Below, in pieces: positions 9,567 to 18,682 of a stretch of 64,000 nucleotides of DNA. Position 1 is the first letter of the stretch. Each line of letters starts with the position of its first letter. Source of the DNA: Enterococcus moraviensis ATCC BAA-383. GTDB taxonomy: Bacteria; Bacillota; Bacilli; Lactobacillales; Enterococcaceae. The translations under genes and the position numbers were made by a program. Below the pieces are notes generated by a model. The model was not told the origin of the DNA. It saw only the letters and a program-made list of their open reading frames with translations, and searched no databases. The stretch spans positions 682,001-746,000 of the forward strand of contig NZ_ASWB01000001.1 in assembly GCF_000407445.1 (NCBI RefSeq), in the 5' to 3' direction.

Positions 9567-10475
9567 CTATTTCATTTGACGTTCTTTCCGAGTCATGTAA
9601 ACATTTGCGGTAATTGCGATCATTGCAACTAATACAAACAACACGGAAGATAATGACGATGCATAGCCAAGCTCATACGGAGCTGAAAATCCTCGGCTAT
9701 AAATATATTGCACCGCTGTTTCTGTTTTAAACTGAGGACCACCGCCTGTCGCTACATATACTTGGTCAAAGACTTGCATTGAGCCAATCAAATTGGTCAA
9801 AATACAAAAGCCTAATGAAGGTACAATTTGCGGCAACGTAATATTGAAAAATTGTTCTTTCTTCGTTGCACCATCCATTTCAGCTGATTCATACAATGAA
9901 GGAGAAATTCCTTGGATACTTGTTAAAAGAATCGTCATTGTCACCCCAAAGTTTTTCCAAACGGTCATAAATGCTACCGTAGGCATCGCAAGTGTAGGAT
10001 CTCTGAAAAATTGGGGAATCGGCATGCCTAATTGAGAAAGTACATAGGGGATTGCACCGATATTCGGGTCTAATAACATTGAAAAAATAATGGCGATGGA
10101 TGTGAGTGAGCAAATAACAGGAATATAAAAAGTAGACCGACAAAAACGATTAAACCTAGTATTTTTTGATAACAACACCGCAAATAGTAAGCCCACGATA
10201 ATCTGAGCTGGTGTTTCAAGTAACGTAAAATATAACGTATGGATCAATGATCTAACAGCTCGTTCATCTTGAAAAACACGGATAAAATTATCAAAACCAG
10301 TAAATGTTGTATTCGTAAAGAAAATATTTATTTTAAAGAAGCTAAGTGCAAACGTTCCAATCAGTGGAATCACTGTAAAAAACAGTAAAACCAAAATGGA
10401 CGGTGCGAGAAAAAGATACCCCGCCCGACTCGGCTTATTCCAATACGTTGAAAGTGATGTCCTATAGTTTTTCAT
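9567..10475 (-). CDS. CUT1 ABC sugar permease, MalF/AraP type
   Basis: A permease of about 302 residues with six or more helices. The EAA loop ESAEMDGATKKEQFFNITLP is near residue 200, as expected for the first permease of a CUT1 pair. I chose the ATG at 10475, since AAAAGGGGATGG lies upstream; the longer frame to 10514 enters the intercistronic stem-loop. It is separated from the binding-protein gene by about 100 bp holding a hairpin, which may lower permease output relative to the binding protein. Confidence 0.92.
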   Translation of the reverse strand: MKNYRTSLSTYWNKPSRAGYLFLAPSILVLLFFTVIPLIGTFALSFFKINIFFTNTTFTGFDNFIRVFQDERAVRSLIHTLYFTLLETPAQIIVGLLFAVLLSKNTRFNRFCRSTFYIPVICSLTSIAIIFSMLLDPNIGAIPYVLSQLGMPIPQFFRDPTLAMPTVAFMTVWKNFGVTMTILLTSIQGISPSLYESAEMDGATKKEQFFNITLPQIVPSLGFCILTNLIGSMQVFDQVYVATGGGPQFKTETAVQYIYSRGFSAPYELGYASSLSSVLFVLVAMIAITANVYMTRKERQMK

Positions 10476-10518
10476 CTGTTTTCCATCCCCTTTTGCGAGT
10501 ATGTAGTAAAACAATTGA

Positions 10519-10564
10519 GCGAAAACACACTCATTTGTTACTCTTTAATGCGTGTGTTTTGCGC
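10519..10564 (-). other. Intercistronic stem-loop between binding protein and permease genes
   Basis: On the minus strand GCGcAAAACACAC pairs with GTGTGTTTTCGC, and the stem continues through CATT/AATG across one mismatch. It begins just after the binding-protein stop (10574) and ends before the permease RBS. The U-run after it is short, so it more probably acts as partial attenuator or 3'-end stabiliser than as full terminator. Operon B has a hairpin in the same place (18604-18647). Confidence 0.6.
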
Positions 10565-10573
10565 AAGTTTTAT

Positions 10574-11860
10574 TTAGTTGTTTGCTAGCATATCATTGAT
10601 TGCTTTATCCGCATCTTTCATTAATTTTTCAGGATCGTCACCAGCTAATAATTTTTCAATCAATGGATTCATAATGTCATTATTGATGGAAGGCAGTTGA
10701 TCAAAACCTGGCAAGAATGGTTTAGCAAACTCAATTTGTTTGCCTAACTCAGATACGATTGGGTCAGCCTTGACTTCAGCATCTTCACTGACAGATTTCA
10801 AATATGGCGGGAAGCCATTTTCCATACTCCATTTTTTACCGATTTCAGTTGTATTCCAGTATTTGATGAATTCATAAATCGCTTCTTTTTTTGAATCATC
10901 TGTACTTGCTGGAATCCCAAAACCTACACCGTCTAAAATCGCATGTTCGTCTTTCCCAGCAATAAGTTGTGGAATCGTCGTAACACCATAATTGATTTCA
11001 TTTTTCTTCAGTCCGTTGTTCAACCAAGGTCCATTTAATTCGATTGCCAATTGTCCAGCATTCATCAAATTATCCATTTCAGCCCCAGAAATTGATTCTG
11101 GCCCTGTTTTGTCTGTGTGGATCATCGTTTGAATTTTTTTCAGTACAGCTAATGTTTCAGGAGAAGCAAATTCTGACTTCGTATAATCATCATTTACTAA
11201 TTTGCCGCCATTCGCTAAAATCCAGTTATATAAAGGAGCGGTGCCATCTTTATTAAAAACAAAACCAGAAACATTTTTAGACGTATCTGTCAGTTTTGGT
11301 GCCATTTCAGTTAACTCATCCCAAGTTTTTGGCGGCTTATTTTCATCTAGGCCAGCAGCTTTAAATAGGTCTTTGTTCCAGTAGGTATACATTCCTTGCA
11401 CTTGCATGGGAATATAATATTGCTGTTCATCGACCGTCCCTAATTCTAAAGCGGTTTTCGTAAAATCAGATTTATCTACGCCTTTGTACTCCCAAAAGTC
11501 ATCTAATGGTTGTACTGCGCCATTCTTAACATATTGAGCAAAGTCTCCGTAATTCAGCAACATAAAGTCAGGACCCGTTTTAGATGAAATGGCTGGAGGA
11601 AGCTTTTCATTTAAGTTCGCCCAAGTCATAACATCCATTTCGATCGTGATACCCTTATCATTTTCTTTGTTAAAGTCGTTTACGATTCCTTGAAGTATCT
11701 CCCCATCAGATGCCGTGAAGCCATTCCAAAATGTCAATTTCGTTTTGCCGTCAGCAGATTCCGCAGCTTTTTTATCGCTACCTCCTCCACATGCACTTAA
11801 CAATAATAGACTGCATCCTAACACAAGTGACGTTCCTAAAATTTTTTTCCATGCTTTCAT
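10574..11860 (-). CDS. Extracellular sugar-binding lipoprotein (CUT1 family 1)
   Basis: A 428-residue solute-binding protein with a lipoprotein signal: a positive start, hydrophobic core and LLLSAC lipobox with lipidated Cys24. The mature part shows LTFWNGFTASDGEILQGIV, QVQGMYTYWNKDLFKAAGLD, PKTWDEL and the C-terminal FPPYLKS pattern of MalE/AraN-type proteins. It would capture arabinose oligomers outside the cell for the two following permeases. AGGGAGAG precedes the ATG. It is the first gene of operon A, with an 85-95 nt leader from the predicted promoter. Confidence 0.93.
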   Translation of the reverse strand: MKAWKKILGTSLVLGCSLLLLSACGGGSDKKAAESADGKTKLTFWNGFTASDGEILQGIVNDFNKENDKGITIEMDVMTWANLNEKLPPAISSKTGPDFMLLNYGDFAQYVKNGAVQPLDDFWEYKGVDKSDFTKTALELGTVDEQQYYIPMQVQGMYTYWNKDLFKAAGLDENKPPKTWDELTEMAPKLTDTSKNVSGFVFNKDGTAPLYNWILANGGKLVNDDYTKSEFASPETLAVLKKIQTMIHTDKTGPESISGAEMDNLMNAGQLAIELNGPWLNNGLKKNEINYGVTTIPQLIAGKDEHAILDGVGFGIPASTDDSKKEAIYEFIKYWNTTEIGKKWSMENGFPPYLKSVSEDAEVKADPIVSELGKQIEFAKPFLPGFDQLPSINNDIMNPLIEKLLAGDDPEKLMKDADKAINDMLANN

Positions 11861-11896
11861 CTTTTTTCTCTCCCTAGTTAATTTAGTAGTTAAACC

Positions 11897-11936
11897 TTAG
11901 TCAAAACCATTAACCGAAACCAAAATTCTCCTCCTT
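11897..11936 (-). promoter_or_regulatory. Strong leader Shine-Dalgarno with a short ORF, upstream of the binding protein
   Basis: AAGGAGGAG (11928-11936) is followed after 4 nt by a TTG and a nine-codon frame including its TAA stop (11897-11923). It is near the 5' end of the operon A transcript, far from the real start at 11860. It could be a ribosome-bound 5' stabiliser or a leader peptide. No other gene uses this RBS. Confidence 0.4.
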
Positions 11937-11954
11937 CATTTCATTTACAACTAA

Positions 11955-11983
11955 ATAATATACCTAATTGCAAACGCTGTCAA
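11955..11983 (-). promoter_or_regulatory. Operon A promoter with overlapping cre box
   Basis: On the minus strand TTGACA (11978-11983), a 17-bp spacer and TATTAT (11955-11960). The cre box TTGCAAACGCTGTCAA (11968-11983, plus strand) matches the consensus WTGNAANCGNWNNCAW and covers the -35 and most of the spacer, so CcpA binding would block RNA polymerase. TTTACAA (11944-11950) lies just downstream of the -10, exactly as in operon B. Confidence 0.85.
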
Positions 11984-12042
11984 TAATAATTATATGAATT
12001 AATTTATTTATTTTTATACATAATTAATATTTATATTAAACG

Positions 12043-12071
12043 TTTACAAATTTAAATTCAGATGTTACCAT
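12043..12071 (+). promoter_or_regulatory. Probable promoter of the operon A regulator gene
   Basis: TTTACA (12043-12048), a 17-bp spacer and TACCAT (12066-12071), 35 bp before the start codon. The paralogous gene has the same arrangement (21583-21611). The -10 is weak. Confidence 0.4.
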
Positions 12072-12105
12072 GTACATAAATAAAACTATGAATAGGTGGG
12101 GTTGT

Positions 12106-12996
12106 ATGCAACTAGATATTTCAGATGAATCTTTATTAACGTATGAAGCATTAGCAAGTTCAGTCAGATTACACATCATTCGACTGCTGTCAGAGAAAAA
12201 AATGAACAACAAAGAGTTAGCGAAAGAATTGAATTTAAGTAGCGCGATTGTAACGATGCATATCAACAAACTTGAAGACGCCCATCTCATCAAAACCGAA
12301 CGCGTTGGGCAACAAAAAATTTCTAGTTTAAAAGTGGATAACATCGAAATTAGTTTTCCTGAGAAAATTTTCCATGCTTTCGATACATATGAAACATCAA
12401 TCCCTGTCGGCTTGTATACAAACTATCAGGTAAAACCAACCTGCGGCTTAGCCACTGAATCAAATCGAGTCGGCATTTTTGATGAGCCGAAATACTTTAT
12501 GGATCCAGAAAGAATGAACGCCAAAATATTATGGTTTACCGAAGGCTTTGTAGAATATCAAATCACGAACTTTTTACAACCAGATGACACACTGGAAATG
12601 TTGGAAATTTCTTTTGAGATTTCTTCAGAGTTTCCATTTGCCAATAACGAATGGCCTTCTGATATTACTTTCACATTGAATGATGTTGAACTAGGTACTT
12701 GGACTAGTCCTGGAGATTTTTACGATGCTCGAGGAAAACTAACACCTGATTGGTGGGAAGATCATCTGAATCAATATGGTTTGCTCAAAACGATTCGCAT
12801 CACAAACCATGGGACCAATGTAGACAGTAATATCCTTTCAGCTGTCACGATAGCGGATATCAAAAGTGAGATGGATACGTGGAAGCTAAAAATCGAAGTA
12901 AAAGAAGACGCTGAAAACAGAGGCGGCTGTACTTTATTTGGTCGCGGGTTCGGTAATCACGATCAAGATATTAGAGTTAAAATGTATTATCGTTAA
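12106..12996 (+). CDS. ArsR-like winged-helix regulator with a large C-terminal domain (operon A)
   Basis: This 296-residue protein has an N-terminal ArsR-type winged helix (about residues 10-78): EALASSVRLHIIRLL, KELAKELNLSSAIVTMHI as recognition helix, then the wing. Residues about 90-296 form an additional domain unusual for ArsR proteins, which are usually near 100 residues. It is rich in Trp, Gly and beta-type sequence (WPSDITFTLN, GTWTSPGDF, GGCTLFGRGFGN) and looks like a jelly-roll or carbohydrate-binding fold. I infer it senses an arabinan product. AGGTGGGG supports the ATG at 12106. It is divergent from operon A and paralogous to 21642-22532. Confidence 0.8.
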   Translation: MQLDISDESLLTYEALASSVRLHIIRLLSEKKMNNKELAKELNLSSAIVTMHINKLEDAHLIKTERVGQQKISSLKVDNIEISFPEKIFHAFDTYETSIPVGLYTNYQVKPTCGLATESNRVGIFDEPKYFMDPERMNAKILWFTEGFVEYQITNFLQPDDTLEMLEISFEISSEFPFANNEWPSDITFTLNDVELGTWTSPGDFYDARGKLTPDWWEDHLNQYGLLKTIRITNHGTNVDSNILSAVTIADIKSEMDTWKLKIEVKEDAENRGGCTLFGRGFGNHDQDIRVKMYYR

Positions 12997-13012
12997 GCGT
13001 TTGTAACCCAAA

Positions 13013-13064
13013 AAAAGCGGCTGAAAAGACATCGCAAACGATGCCTTTTCAACCGCTTCTTTTT
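13013..13064. terminator. Bidirectional terminator between regulator and operon B
   Basis: Arms 13015-13034 and 13039-13058 (AAGCGG...CATCG / CGATG...CCGCTT) have two mismatches and a CAAA loop, with A-run before and T-run after. It serves the plus-strand regulator and the minus-strand operon B. Confidence 0.9.
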
Positions 13065-13073
13065 CGAAGGCTA

Positions 13074-13310
13074 TCACCAATTGCCAATGGGGCATTTTTT
13101 CTCTGCTAAACTGGCTCGAAATTCATAAAAACACCCGCATTTTAAACAAGTATGCTCGACTTTGAAAGGACACGACTCACACATTTTCATACGCTGTTCT
13201 TTCATTGCTGTGCCAGCTAAATGAGACTCTACAAGAAGTTGTTCTGCTATTATTTGCTGTACATCAATGTTCACTGTCGTTTCTTTGATTTCACAACCAA
13301 GGCAACTCAT
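13074..13310 (-). CDS. Small Cys-rich protein (DUF6171-like zinc ribbon)
   Basis: This 78-residue protein has an N-terminal CLGC pair and a C-terminal cluster CESCPFKVEHTCLKCGCF followed by a later Cys. That is six or more cysteines spaced for Zn2+ binding, as in DUF6171-type proteins. Function is unknown. Its ATG is one base after the GH51 stop (TAG-G-ATG) with only a weak RBS, so translation is probably coupled to the GH51. It is the last gene of operon B, before the terminator. Confidence 0.7.
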   Translation of the reverse strand: MSCLGCEIKETTVNIDVQQIIAEQLLVESHLAGTAMKEQRMKMCESCPFKVEHTCLKCGCFYEFRASLAEKKCPIGNW

Positions 13311-13311
13311 C

Positions 13312-14751
13312 CTATTCGACCACGATCGTTACCACTGACATGGGTGGAACAATCGTCTGAATCGTTTCGTTCACAATCGTTACTTCTTGAAATTCTTCAA
13401 CACTAATCGTCTCAGGATGATCAAAATCGTTGTGAGCATCCATGACTTTCGCTGCGATGAACTTTGCCTCTACAAGTTTCATGTCACTACTCCCTGTAAA
13501 GAAAAGCTCTTTAGACTCTGCTAATGAAAAATTACAGATTGAAATAGTCAGTTGGTTGGATTTCTTAGAAATCGTGTAGGAAATCGTCTCACTTTCATCC
13601 CCATAGCTATCAATTCGTTCTCCATCTTGATGATTTTTATACAGATCAAATACATGATATGTTGGTGTTTTGATCATATTTTCTCCATCTGTCAATAGCA
13701 TTGCTTGCAGCACATTAACTGTTTGGGCGATGTTGGCCATATGCACACGATCCGCATGTTTATGGAAAATATTCAATGTGACAGCTGTAACCATTGCATC
13801 ACGAATCGTATTTTGCTGATAAAGAAAACCTGGATTTGTACCTGGTTCTACTGCTAACCAAGAGCCCCATTCGTCGACAATCAAACCAATACGCTTTTCA
13901 GGATCGTATTTATCCATAATCGTAGTATGCTTCGTAATTAGTTCATCCATTTTTTGGGCACTTTCAATCAGTGACCACCACTGCGCTTCTGGGAAATTTA
14001 ATGCCGAGCCTTTTTCCTCCCACGCTCCTGTTAAAGCATAATGATGCAAGCTAATACCGTCCATAAAAGGAGCGGCGATCTTCAATACTTGTTCCATCCA
14101 ATTGTAATCATCGATATTAGGACCACATGCGATTTTGTAAATTTTCTCTTCGCCGTATTGTCTAACATACGTTTGATAGCGACGGTATAAATCTGCATAG
14201 TATTCAGGTCGCATATTTCCGCCGCAGCCCCAGCTTTCATTTCCCACACCAAAAAATGTAACGTTCCACGGTTCAGCTTGATGATTTTCTTTTCTTAAAT
14301 CAGCCATAGGTGATGTACCGTTCATCGTCATGTATTCAACCCATTCTTGCATTTCTTGAACCGTACCACTCCCAACATTCCCATTGATATACACTTCACA
14401 GCCTAGTTGTTCTGTCAGCTCAAAAAATTCATGCGTGCCAAAATGATTGTTTTCCGTCAAACCACCCCAATGTGTATTGACCATCTGTTTCCGTGTTTCT
14501 TTCGGACCGATGCCATCTTTCCAATGATACTCATCAGCGAAACAGCCTCCTGGCCAACGTAAGACTGGCACTTGAATAGTTTTTAACGCAGCTACTACAT
14601 CTGACCTTATTCCATTTTTATTAGGAATTGGCGATTCTTCTCCTACCCAGATCCCTTCATAAATACAACGGCCTAAATGTTCAGCAAATTGACCATAAAT
14701 GTATTTACTGATTTTAGTGCCAGCTTTATTGGGCGTCATGAAAATTTTCAT
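13312..14751 (-). CDS. Intracellular GH51 alpha-L-arabinofuranosidase, second type
   Basis: This 479-residue GH51 protein has acid/base Glu172 in GVGNESWG and nucleophile Glu294 in IVDEWGSW, and [17 protein letters not shown] as the substrate-loop signature. It differs clearly from the other two GH51s, which have IRYPGGNF and CLGNE. It probably prefers a different arabino-oligosaccharide or branch linkage. No signal peptide is present. An ATG three codons upstream abuts AGAGG, so the ATG at 14751 has proper RBS spacing. It follows the secreted endo-arabinanase in operon B. Confidence 0.93.
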   Translation of the reverse strand: MKIFMTPNKAGTKISKYIYGQFAEHLGRCIYEGIWVGEESPIPNKNGIRSDVVAALKTIQVPVLRWPGGCFADEYHWKDGIGPKETRKQMVNTHWGGLTENNHFGTHEFFELTEQLGCEVYINGNVGSGTVQEMQEWVEYMTMNGTSPMADLRKENHQAEPWNVTFFGVGNESWGCGGNMRPEYYADLYRRYQTYVRQYGEEKIYKIACGPNIDDYNWMEQVLKIAAPFMDGISLHHYALTGAWEEKGSALNFPEAQWWSLIESAQKMDELITKHTTIMDKYDPEKRIGLIVDEWGSWLAVEPGTNPGFLYQQNTIRDAMVTAVTLNIFHKHADRVHMANIAQTVNVLQAMLLTDGENMIKTPTYHVFDLYKNHQDGERIDSYGDESETISYTISKKSNQLTISICNFSLAESKELFFTGSSDMKLVEAKFIAAKVMDAHNDFDHPETISVEEFQEVTIVNETIQTIVPPMSVVTIVVE

Positions 14752-14774
14752 TTTACTCATCCTCTGTATTGATT

Positions 14775-16379
14775 TTATTTTTTACTACCCCAAATCGTTT
14801 CATTATTATTACCGATTGCTGAAAAGGTCACCACGATTTTAGCATTAGTACCTTCATCACTTTGCTTCGTCAAAACACCTGTATACGTTACACCATTCAC
14901 GACAAGTTGAATACCAGATCTAGCTGACGTTTGCTTCCAAGTTCCCGTAACAGCTCCAGTGATTTTACCATCTGATGTCAATTGAATCGTTTTTGTCGGT
15001 AAAACAGTCGTGCCATTATCTGTTCCATGCTGAATAAACTGATAGGAGCCTGCAATCTCTGATGAAGCAACGGTTCTTGATTCTCCTTTACGATATTCAT
15101 ATGGTGTTGTAACAGGCCAGCCTGCTTCATTCATGTACATGGTGTGGATTCTAACTTCATGATTTTCCGCTCCCGTATTAAATCTTGTATGGTAGGCTAA
15201 ATACCATTGCCCGTTTTGACTGATGATCGCCGAATTATGGCCTTGTGCTTTGTAAGCTACCGTCATTTGTTCGAATTGATAATTGCCCATTACTTTTACA
15301 CCATAATCGCTGTTGACAGAATCTTTGGTAAATAAAGGTGTATTTCCTTTTGCATCAACATATGGACCATCAGGAGTTTTAGAACGGAATAAGCGCATAT
15401 TATACCCACCATCGGCAAATAATCCACCATAAGTTTCAAATAAATAATAATAGCCAACAGAGCGATCATAAACGATAAAAGGACCTTCACCTGATTGATG
15501 ATAGCCACCTGCCAATTTCACACCAAAATAACGATCGATTGGCTGCCCTGATGGTTTAACTGAATCTTTCCCAGGATAGATTGGATTCCCTGTTGTTTGA
15601 TCGATTTCCAATAGAAAAATCCCCCCCGACCATGAACCATACGTCATCCAAAGCTTTCCTTCTTGATCATGAAAAAGAGCTGGATCGATTGCATTTGGCG
15701 CATAATCCGTATTGTATGTGACGCCGTTATCTTTGCTCCAATTTTGACTGAAACCAGAGAGTTCTCCATTTTTGATCAATTGACTAACATTCGTATTTTG
15801 ATAATTGGTATTACGAGTACTGCCATCAGTAGCATCTTTTTCGGTAAAACCAGAGTATATAATTGTATTGCCATAGGTAAACGGTCCTTCTATTGATTTA
15901 GAAACTGCGTACCCAATACACGAACGACGCCAAGTAGAAGAGGTGGAGTAATAATACATATAGGCTCCCTTTTCACCATTTGGCCATTCGTACTTTTCAT
16001 TCCAAATCACATCCGGCGCCCAAATTGCATACCCACCTTTTGAATTGGCATCATCATATCCCGCCCATTTGAAAGACTCTTTTAAATTTTCTTTTAGATT
16101 CCCCAACATCAAATTATTACTTGGATTTTCATACTCTGTTGTAAAAGGAATATCCCACGTCTGGAAATTTGTTGTTTTCGCTTGCGCTAAGTGACTGCCA
16201 AAAATATAAAAGGTTTCTTTGCCATCTTTAACGATAGAGGTGATTGAGGGATCATGAACTGACACTCTATTTGCTGAATGAGTTGTCCACTCTTTAGCAA
16301 CTACTTCACTCACATTCCAAGTACTAAAAACAACACCAGAAAAGACGACAGCAATAACAGCTAACAGCAATTTTTTCAC
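14775..16379 (-). CDS. Secreted GH43 endo-alpha-1,5-L-arabinanase
   Basis: This 534-residue protein has an N-terminal Sec signal peptide ([18 protein letters not shown], likely cut near VVA-KE). The five-bladed propeller shows the inverting triad expected of arabinanases: Asp43 in SVHDPSI, Asp232 in NAIDPALF and Glu298 in QSGEGPF, plus [11 protein letters not shown] and AQGHNSAII. About 100 C-terminal residues form a beta-rich domain as in the larger AbnB/Abn2-type enzymes. There is no LPXTG or lipobox, so it is released or loosely held. The start is GTG with GAAGGAAAA upstream. It should cut the arabinan backbone outside the cell. Confidence 0.93.
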   Translation of the reverse strand: MKKLLLAVIAVVFSGVVFSTWNVSEVVAKEWTTHSANRVSVHDPSITSIVKDGKETFYIFGSHLAQAKTTNFQTWDIPFTTEYENPSNNLMLGNLKENLKESFKWAGYDDANSKGGYAIWAPDVIWNEKYEWPNGEKGAYMYYYSTSSTWRRSCIGYAVSKSIEGPFTYGNTIIYSGFTEKDATDGSTRNTNYQNTNVSQLIKNGELSGFSQNWSKDNGVTYNTDYAPNAIDPALFHDQEGKLWMTYGSWSGGIFLLEIDQTTGNPIYPGKDSVKPSGQPIDRYFGVKLAGGYHQSGEGPFIVYDRSVGYYYLFETYGGLFADGGYNMRLFRSKTPDGPYVDAKGNTPLFTKDSVNSDYGVKVMGNYQFEQMTVAYKAQGHNSAIISQNGQWYLAYHTRFNTGAENHEVRIHTMYMNEAGWPVTTPYEYRKGESRTVASSEIAGSYQFIQHGTDNGTTVLPTKTIQLTSDGKITGAVTGTWKQTSARSGIQLVVNGVTYTGVLTKQSDEGTNAKIVVTFSAIGNNNETIWGSKK

Positions 16380-16400
16380 TTTATTTTCCTTCTTTCCTTT

Positions 16401-16820
16401 TTAATTACTATATGATTTTTCTTGTAGTATCATCCGAATTGCTTTATTTTTTGAACAATACAATACAGTTGCCACTAAATAAAAGACCAAACCAATTAAA
16501 TCAAAAGACATGAATTGAATTCCTGTAACAGCCCATAACCAAACAATGACCCGTTTATCGATTTGATTCACCGTAAAATTTTTCGCAACAAACAAATTAA
16601 TGATTCCTATCGTTAACATAAATAACCCAAAAATCATGATCACTTTAGTAATAGAGTCCACCATTGTGCTGTTAATATAGGTTAGCTGATGCTTATTTTC
16701 TAAGACCGAAATACCAGATTTTTTAAACCAAGATGAGTAACCTAAAATGGTAAAACTGGCAGTGATAATATTCCAAATGGCGCCACAATACACTAAACAT
16801 TTTTCTACATTTCTGTTCAT
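16401..16820 (-). CDS. Small four-helix membrane protein in operon B (unknown)
   Basis: This 139-residue protein has about four hydrophobic segments and a lysine-rich tail. I do not recognise a family with certainty. It occupies the slot just after the permeases, where operon A has a DUF624 protein, so an accessory role for the importer is a fair guess. The ATG at 16820 has AGGTG upstream; a GTG immediately after the permease stop (16832) is an alternative in the same frame. It lies between the permease gene and the endo-arabinanase gene. Confidence 0.7.
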   Translation of the reverse strand: MNRNVEKCLVYCGAIWNIITASFTILGYSSWFKKSGISVLENKHQLTYINSTMVDSITKVIMIFGLFMLTIGIINLFVAKNFTVNQIDKRVIVWLWAVTGIQFMSFDLIGLVFYLVATVLYCSKNKAIRMILQEKSYSN

Positions 16821-16832
16821 GCCGCTATTCAC

Positions 16833-17678
16833 CTACCCTTTCACACCAGCATTTAAATTCATAGATTGGACAAAATACTTTTGGGCAAATAAAAACAATA
16901 ACATCGTTGGAATAATTGCCAAAAATGCTGATCCCATCAGTTGTCCGATCATTCGATAATTACCATAAATATCCTGTAACAACAATAATCCAGCTGTGAT
17001 CGGCATTTTTTCAACATCACTGTACACAATCACTGGCCACAAAAAATCATTCCAAGACCCTGTAAAAGAAAACAAACCCGTTACGATCAAAACTGGCTTG
17101 ATCATCGGCAAAATGATTCGCGAATAAATCGTAAATTCACCCGCTCCATCCACTCGGGCTGATTCATCAAATTCTTTTGGAATCCCTTTCATAAATTGTC
17201 TAACCAAAAATATATTGCCCATTCCGGCCAGTCCAGGAATAATCATTGCTAAAGGGGAATTGACCCAACCAAACGTTTCGATTATTTTATATGAAGGAAT
17301 CAAATTCACAACACCAGGAAACATCGAAATACCTAACAATAAAAAAAATAGCTGATCGCGATATTGAAAGCGCAATCGTGAATAGCCATAGGCTGTTAAA
17401 GAAACGACAATCACCACTAAAATTGTATGACTGACGGCTATGAACAGTGAATTACCTAGCCATTGTAAAATCGGAGCTGTTGAAGTATTTTCCAAAATCG
17501 CTATATAATTATCAACGATCCAGTCAACAGGCAACAGACGAAAGCCAGAAGATACGAGCTCACTTTGAGAACGAAAGGAGGTCATCAAACCAAAAATGAT
17601 CGGCACGATCCAAATAACACAAAGCACACTTAAAAAAATATAAGCAAGCCATTTACTAATAGTTCCGTTTTTCTTCAT
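16833..17678 (-). CDS. CUT1 ABC sugar permease, MalG type (operon B)
   Basis: A 281-residue permease with six helices. The EAA loop DESARVDGAGEFTIYSRIILP lies in the last third, and the C-terminus AQKYFVQSMN is typical of MalG-like proteins. GGAGGAGGAACAA precedes the ATG. It pairs with the MalF-type permease 12 bp upstream. The operon contains no ATPase. The presumed substrates are longer arabino-oligosaccharides made by the co-encoded endo-arabinanase. Confidence 0.92.
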   Translation of the reverse strand: MKKNGTISKWLAYIFLSVLCVIWIVPIIFGLMTSFRSQSELVSSGFRLLPVDWIVDNYIAILENTSTAPILQWLGNSLFIAVSHTILVVIVVSLTAYGYSRLRFQYRDQLFFLLLGISMFPGVVNLIPSYKIIETFGWVNSPLAMIIPGLAGMGNIFLVRQFMKGIPKEFDESARVDGAGEFTIYSRIILPMIKPVLIVTGLFSFTGSWNDFLWPVIVYSDVEKMPITAGLLLLQDIYGNYRMIGQLMGSAFLAIIPTMLLFLFAQKYFVQSMNLNAGVKG

Positions 17679-17690
17679 TTGTTCCTCCTC

Positions 17691-18569
17691 CTATTCTGCG
17701 TTTTTATTCATGACATAATACTGGAAACCAGAAATAACTAAAATGATCAACCCTAACAGCACCGCCATCGCAGAAGCCATCCCAGCAATCGATTCTCCAT
17801 GTCCAAAGGCAAGTGTACGAATATACATCATTAACACATGAGTGCTTTGTTTAGGTCCACCTTTTGTCATCATCAACGGCTGCGCAAACACATTAAAACA
17901 ACCTGCCGTCGTCATTACCAATGTATAAATCAATGGAAATTTGATGGATGGCAATGTAATATTCAAAAATTTCCGAAAAGAACCCGCACCATCGATTTCA
18001 GCAGACTCATACAAATCAGGAGAAATACCAGCAATTGCGGCCCGATAGATGATCATATTTCCACCAATGCCGCCCCATAAACTGACGATGATAACTAAAA
18101 ACCAAGCAAAAGGCTGTTCTGATGCCCACGAAATACTTAACCCAAATAAATTATTGGCAATTCCTAATTTGGAATGGAACATCAACGACCAGATCAACGC
18201 AGCAGCGGAAATAGATACGAGACCTGGTATATAGAGAATCCCCTGAAATACGCTCTTGAACCGAACCTTTTTATTTTCCAATGCAACAGAGATCAACAAC
18301 GGAATCAAAATTAGTAATGGAACCATCAAAACAACATATAATAGCGTGTTTTTTAATCCATTTGTAAATTGAAAATGAAACGTAGAGGACTGATCAAATA
18401 ACAGCGTCTTATAATTTTCTAACCCCACCCACTGTGGGTCACCAATCAGATTCCATTTCGTAAAAGAGGCATAAATTCCATAAACTGTCGGTAAACAAAT
18501 AAAAACAAAAAATAATAACAAATGGGGGCCAATATATAGAATCGGCTTTAAATTCACCTTTTTTTTCAT
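17691..18569 (-). CDS. CUT1 ABC sugar permease, MalF type (operon B)
   Basis: A 292-residue permease with about six helices and an EAA loop ESAEIDGAGSFRKFLNITLP. LFFVFICLPTVYGIYASFTKW at the N-terminus is a common MalF/UgpA start. AAAGGAGTC precedes the ATG. It follows the binding protein gene after a 113-bp gap that carries a stem-loop, mirroring operon A. Confidence 0.92.
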   Translation of the reverse strand: MKKKVNLKPILYIGPHLLLFFVFICLPTVYGIYASFTKWNLIGDPQWVGLENYKTLLFDQSSTFHFQFTNGLKNTLLYVVLMVPLLILIPLLISVALENKKVRFKSVFQGILYIPGLVSISAAALIWSLMFHSKLGIANNLFGLSISWASEQPFAWFLVIIVSLWGGIGGNMIIYRAAIAGISPDLYESAEIDGAGSFRKFLNITLPSIKFPLIYTLVMTTAGCFNVFAQPLMMTKGGPKQSTHVLMMYIRTLAFGHGESIAGMASAMAVLLGLIILVISGFQYYVMNKNAE

Positions 18570-18603
18570 ATTAAAAAGACTCCTTTCTCATAGAAAAGAT
18601 AGA

Positions 18604-18647
18604 AAAGCAACTCTTAACAACTGTTTAACAAAACCAAGAGTTGCTTT
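18604..18647 (-). other. Intercistronic stem-loop between binding protein and permease genes (operon B)
   Basis: A perfect 12-bp stem: AAAGCAACTCTT (18604-18615) and AAGAGTTGCTTT (18636-18647) with a 20-nt loop. It sits right after the binding-protein stop. The following U-run is weak, so partial attenuation or 3'-end protection of the binding-protein mRNA is more likely than full termination. Confidence 0.65.
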
Positions 18648-18682
18648 ACTTTTTAACCATTCAGTTCACATGATGGATGGCT

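Noticed and set aside
12034-12049. A cre box in front of the operon A regulator (AAACGTTTACA region)
   Set aside because: The left half of the consensus (TG) is missing, so it matches only in part.
13312-14760. Frameshift or degradation in the second-type GH51
   Set aside because: The frame is complete and both catalytic Glu motifs are intact. It differs from the other two only by subfamily.
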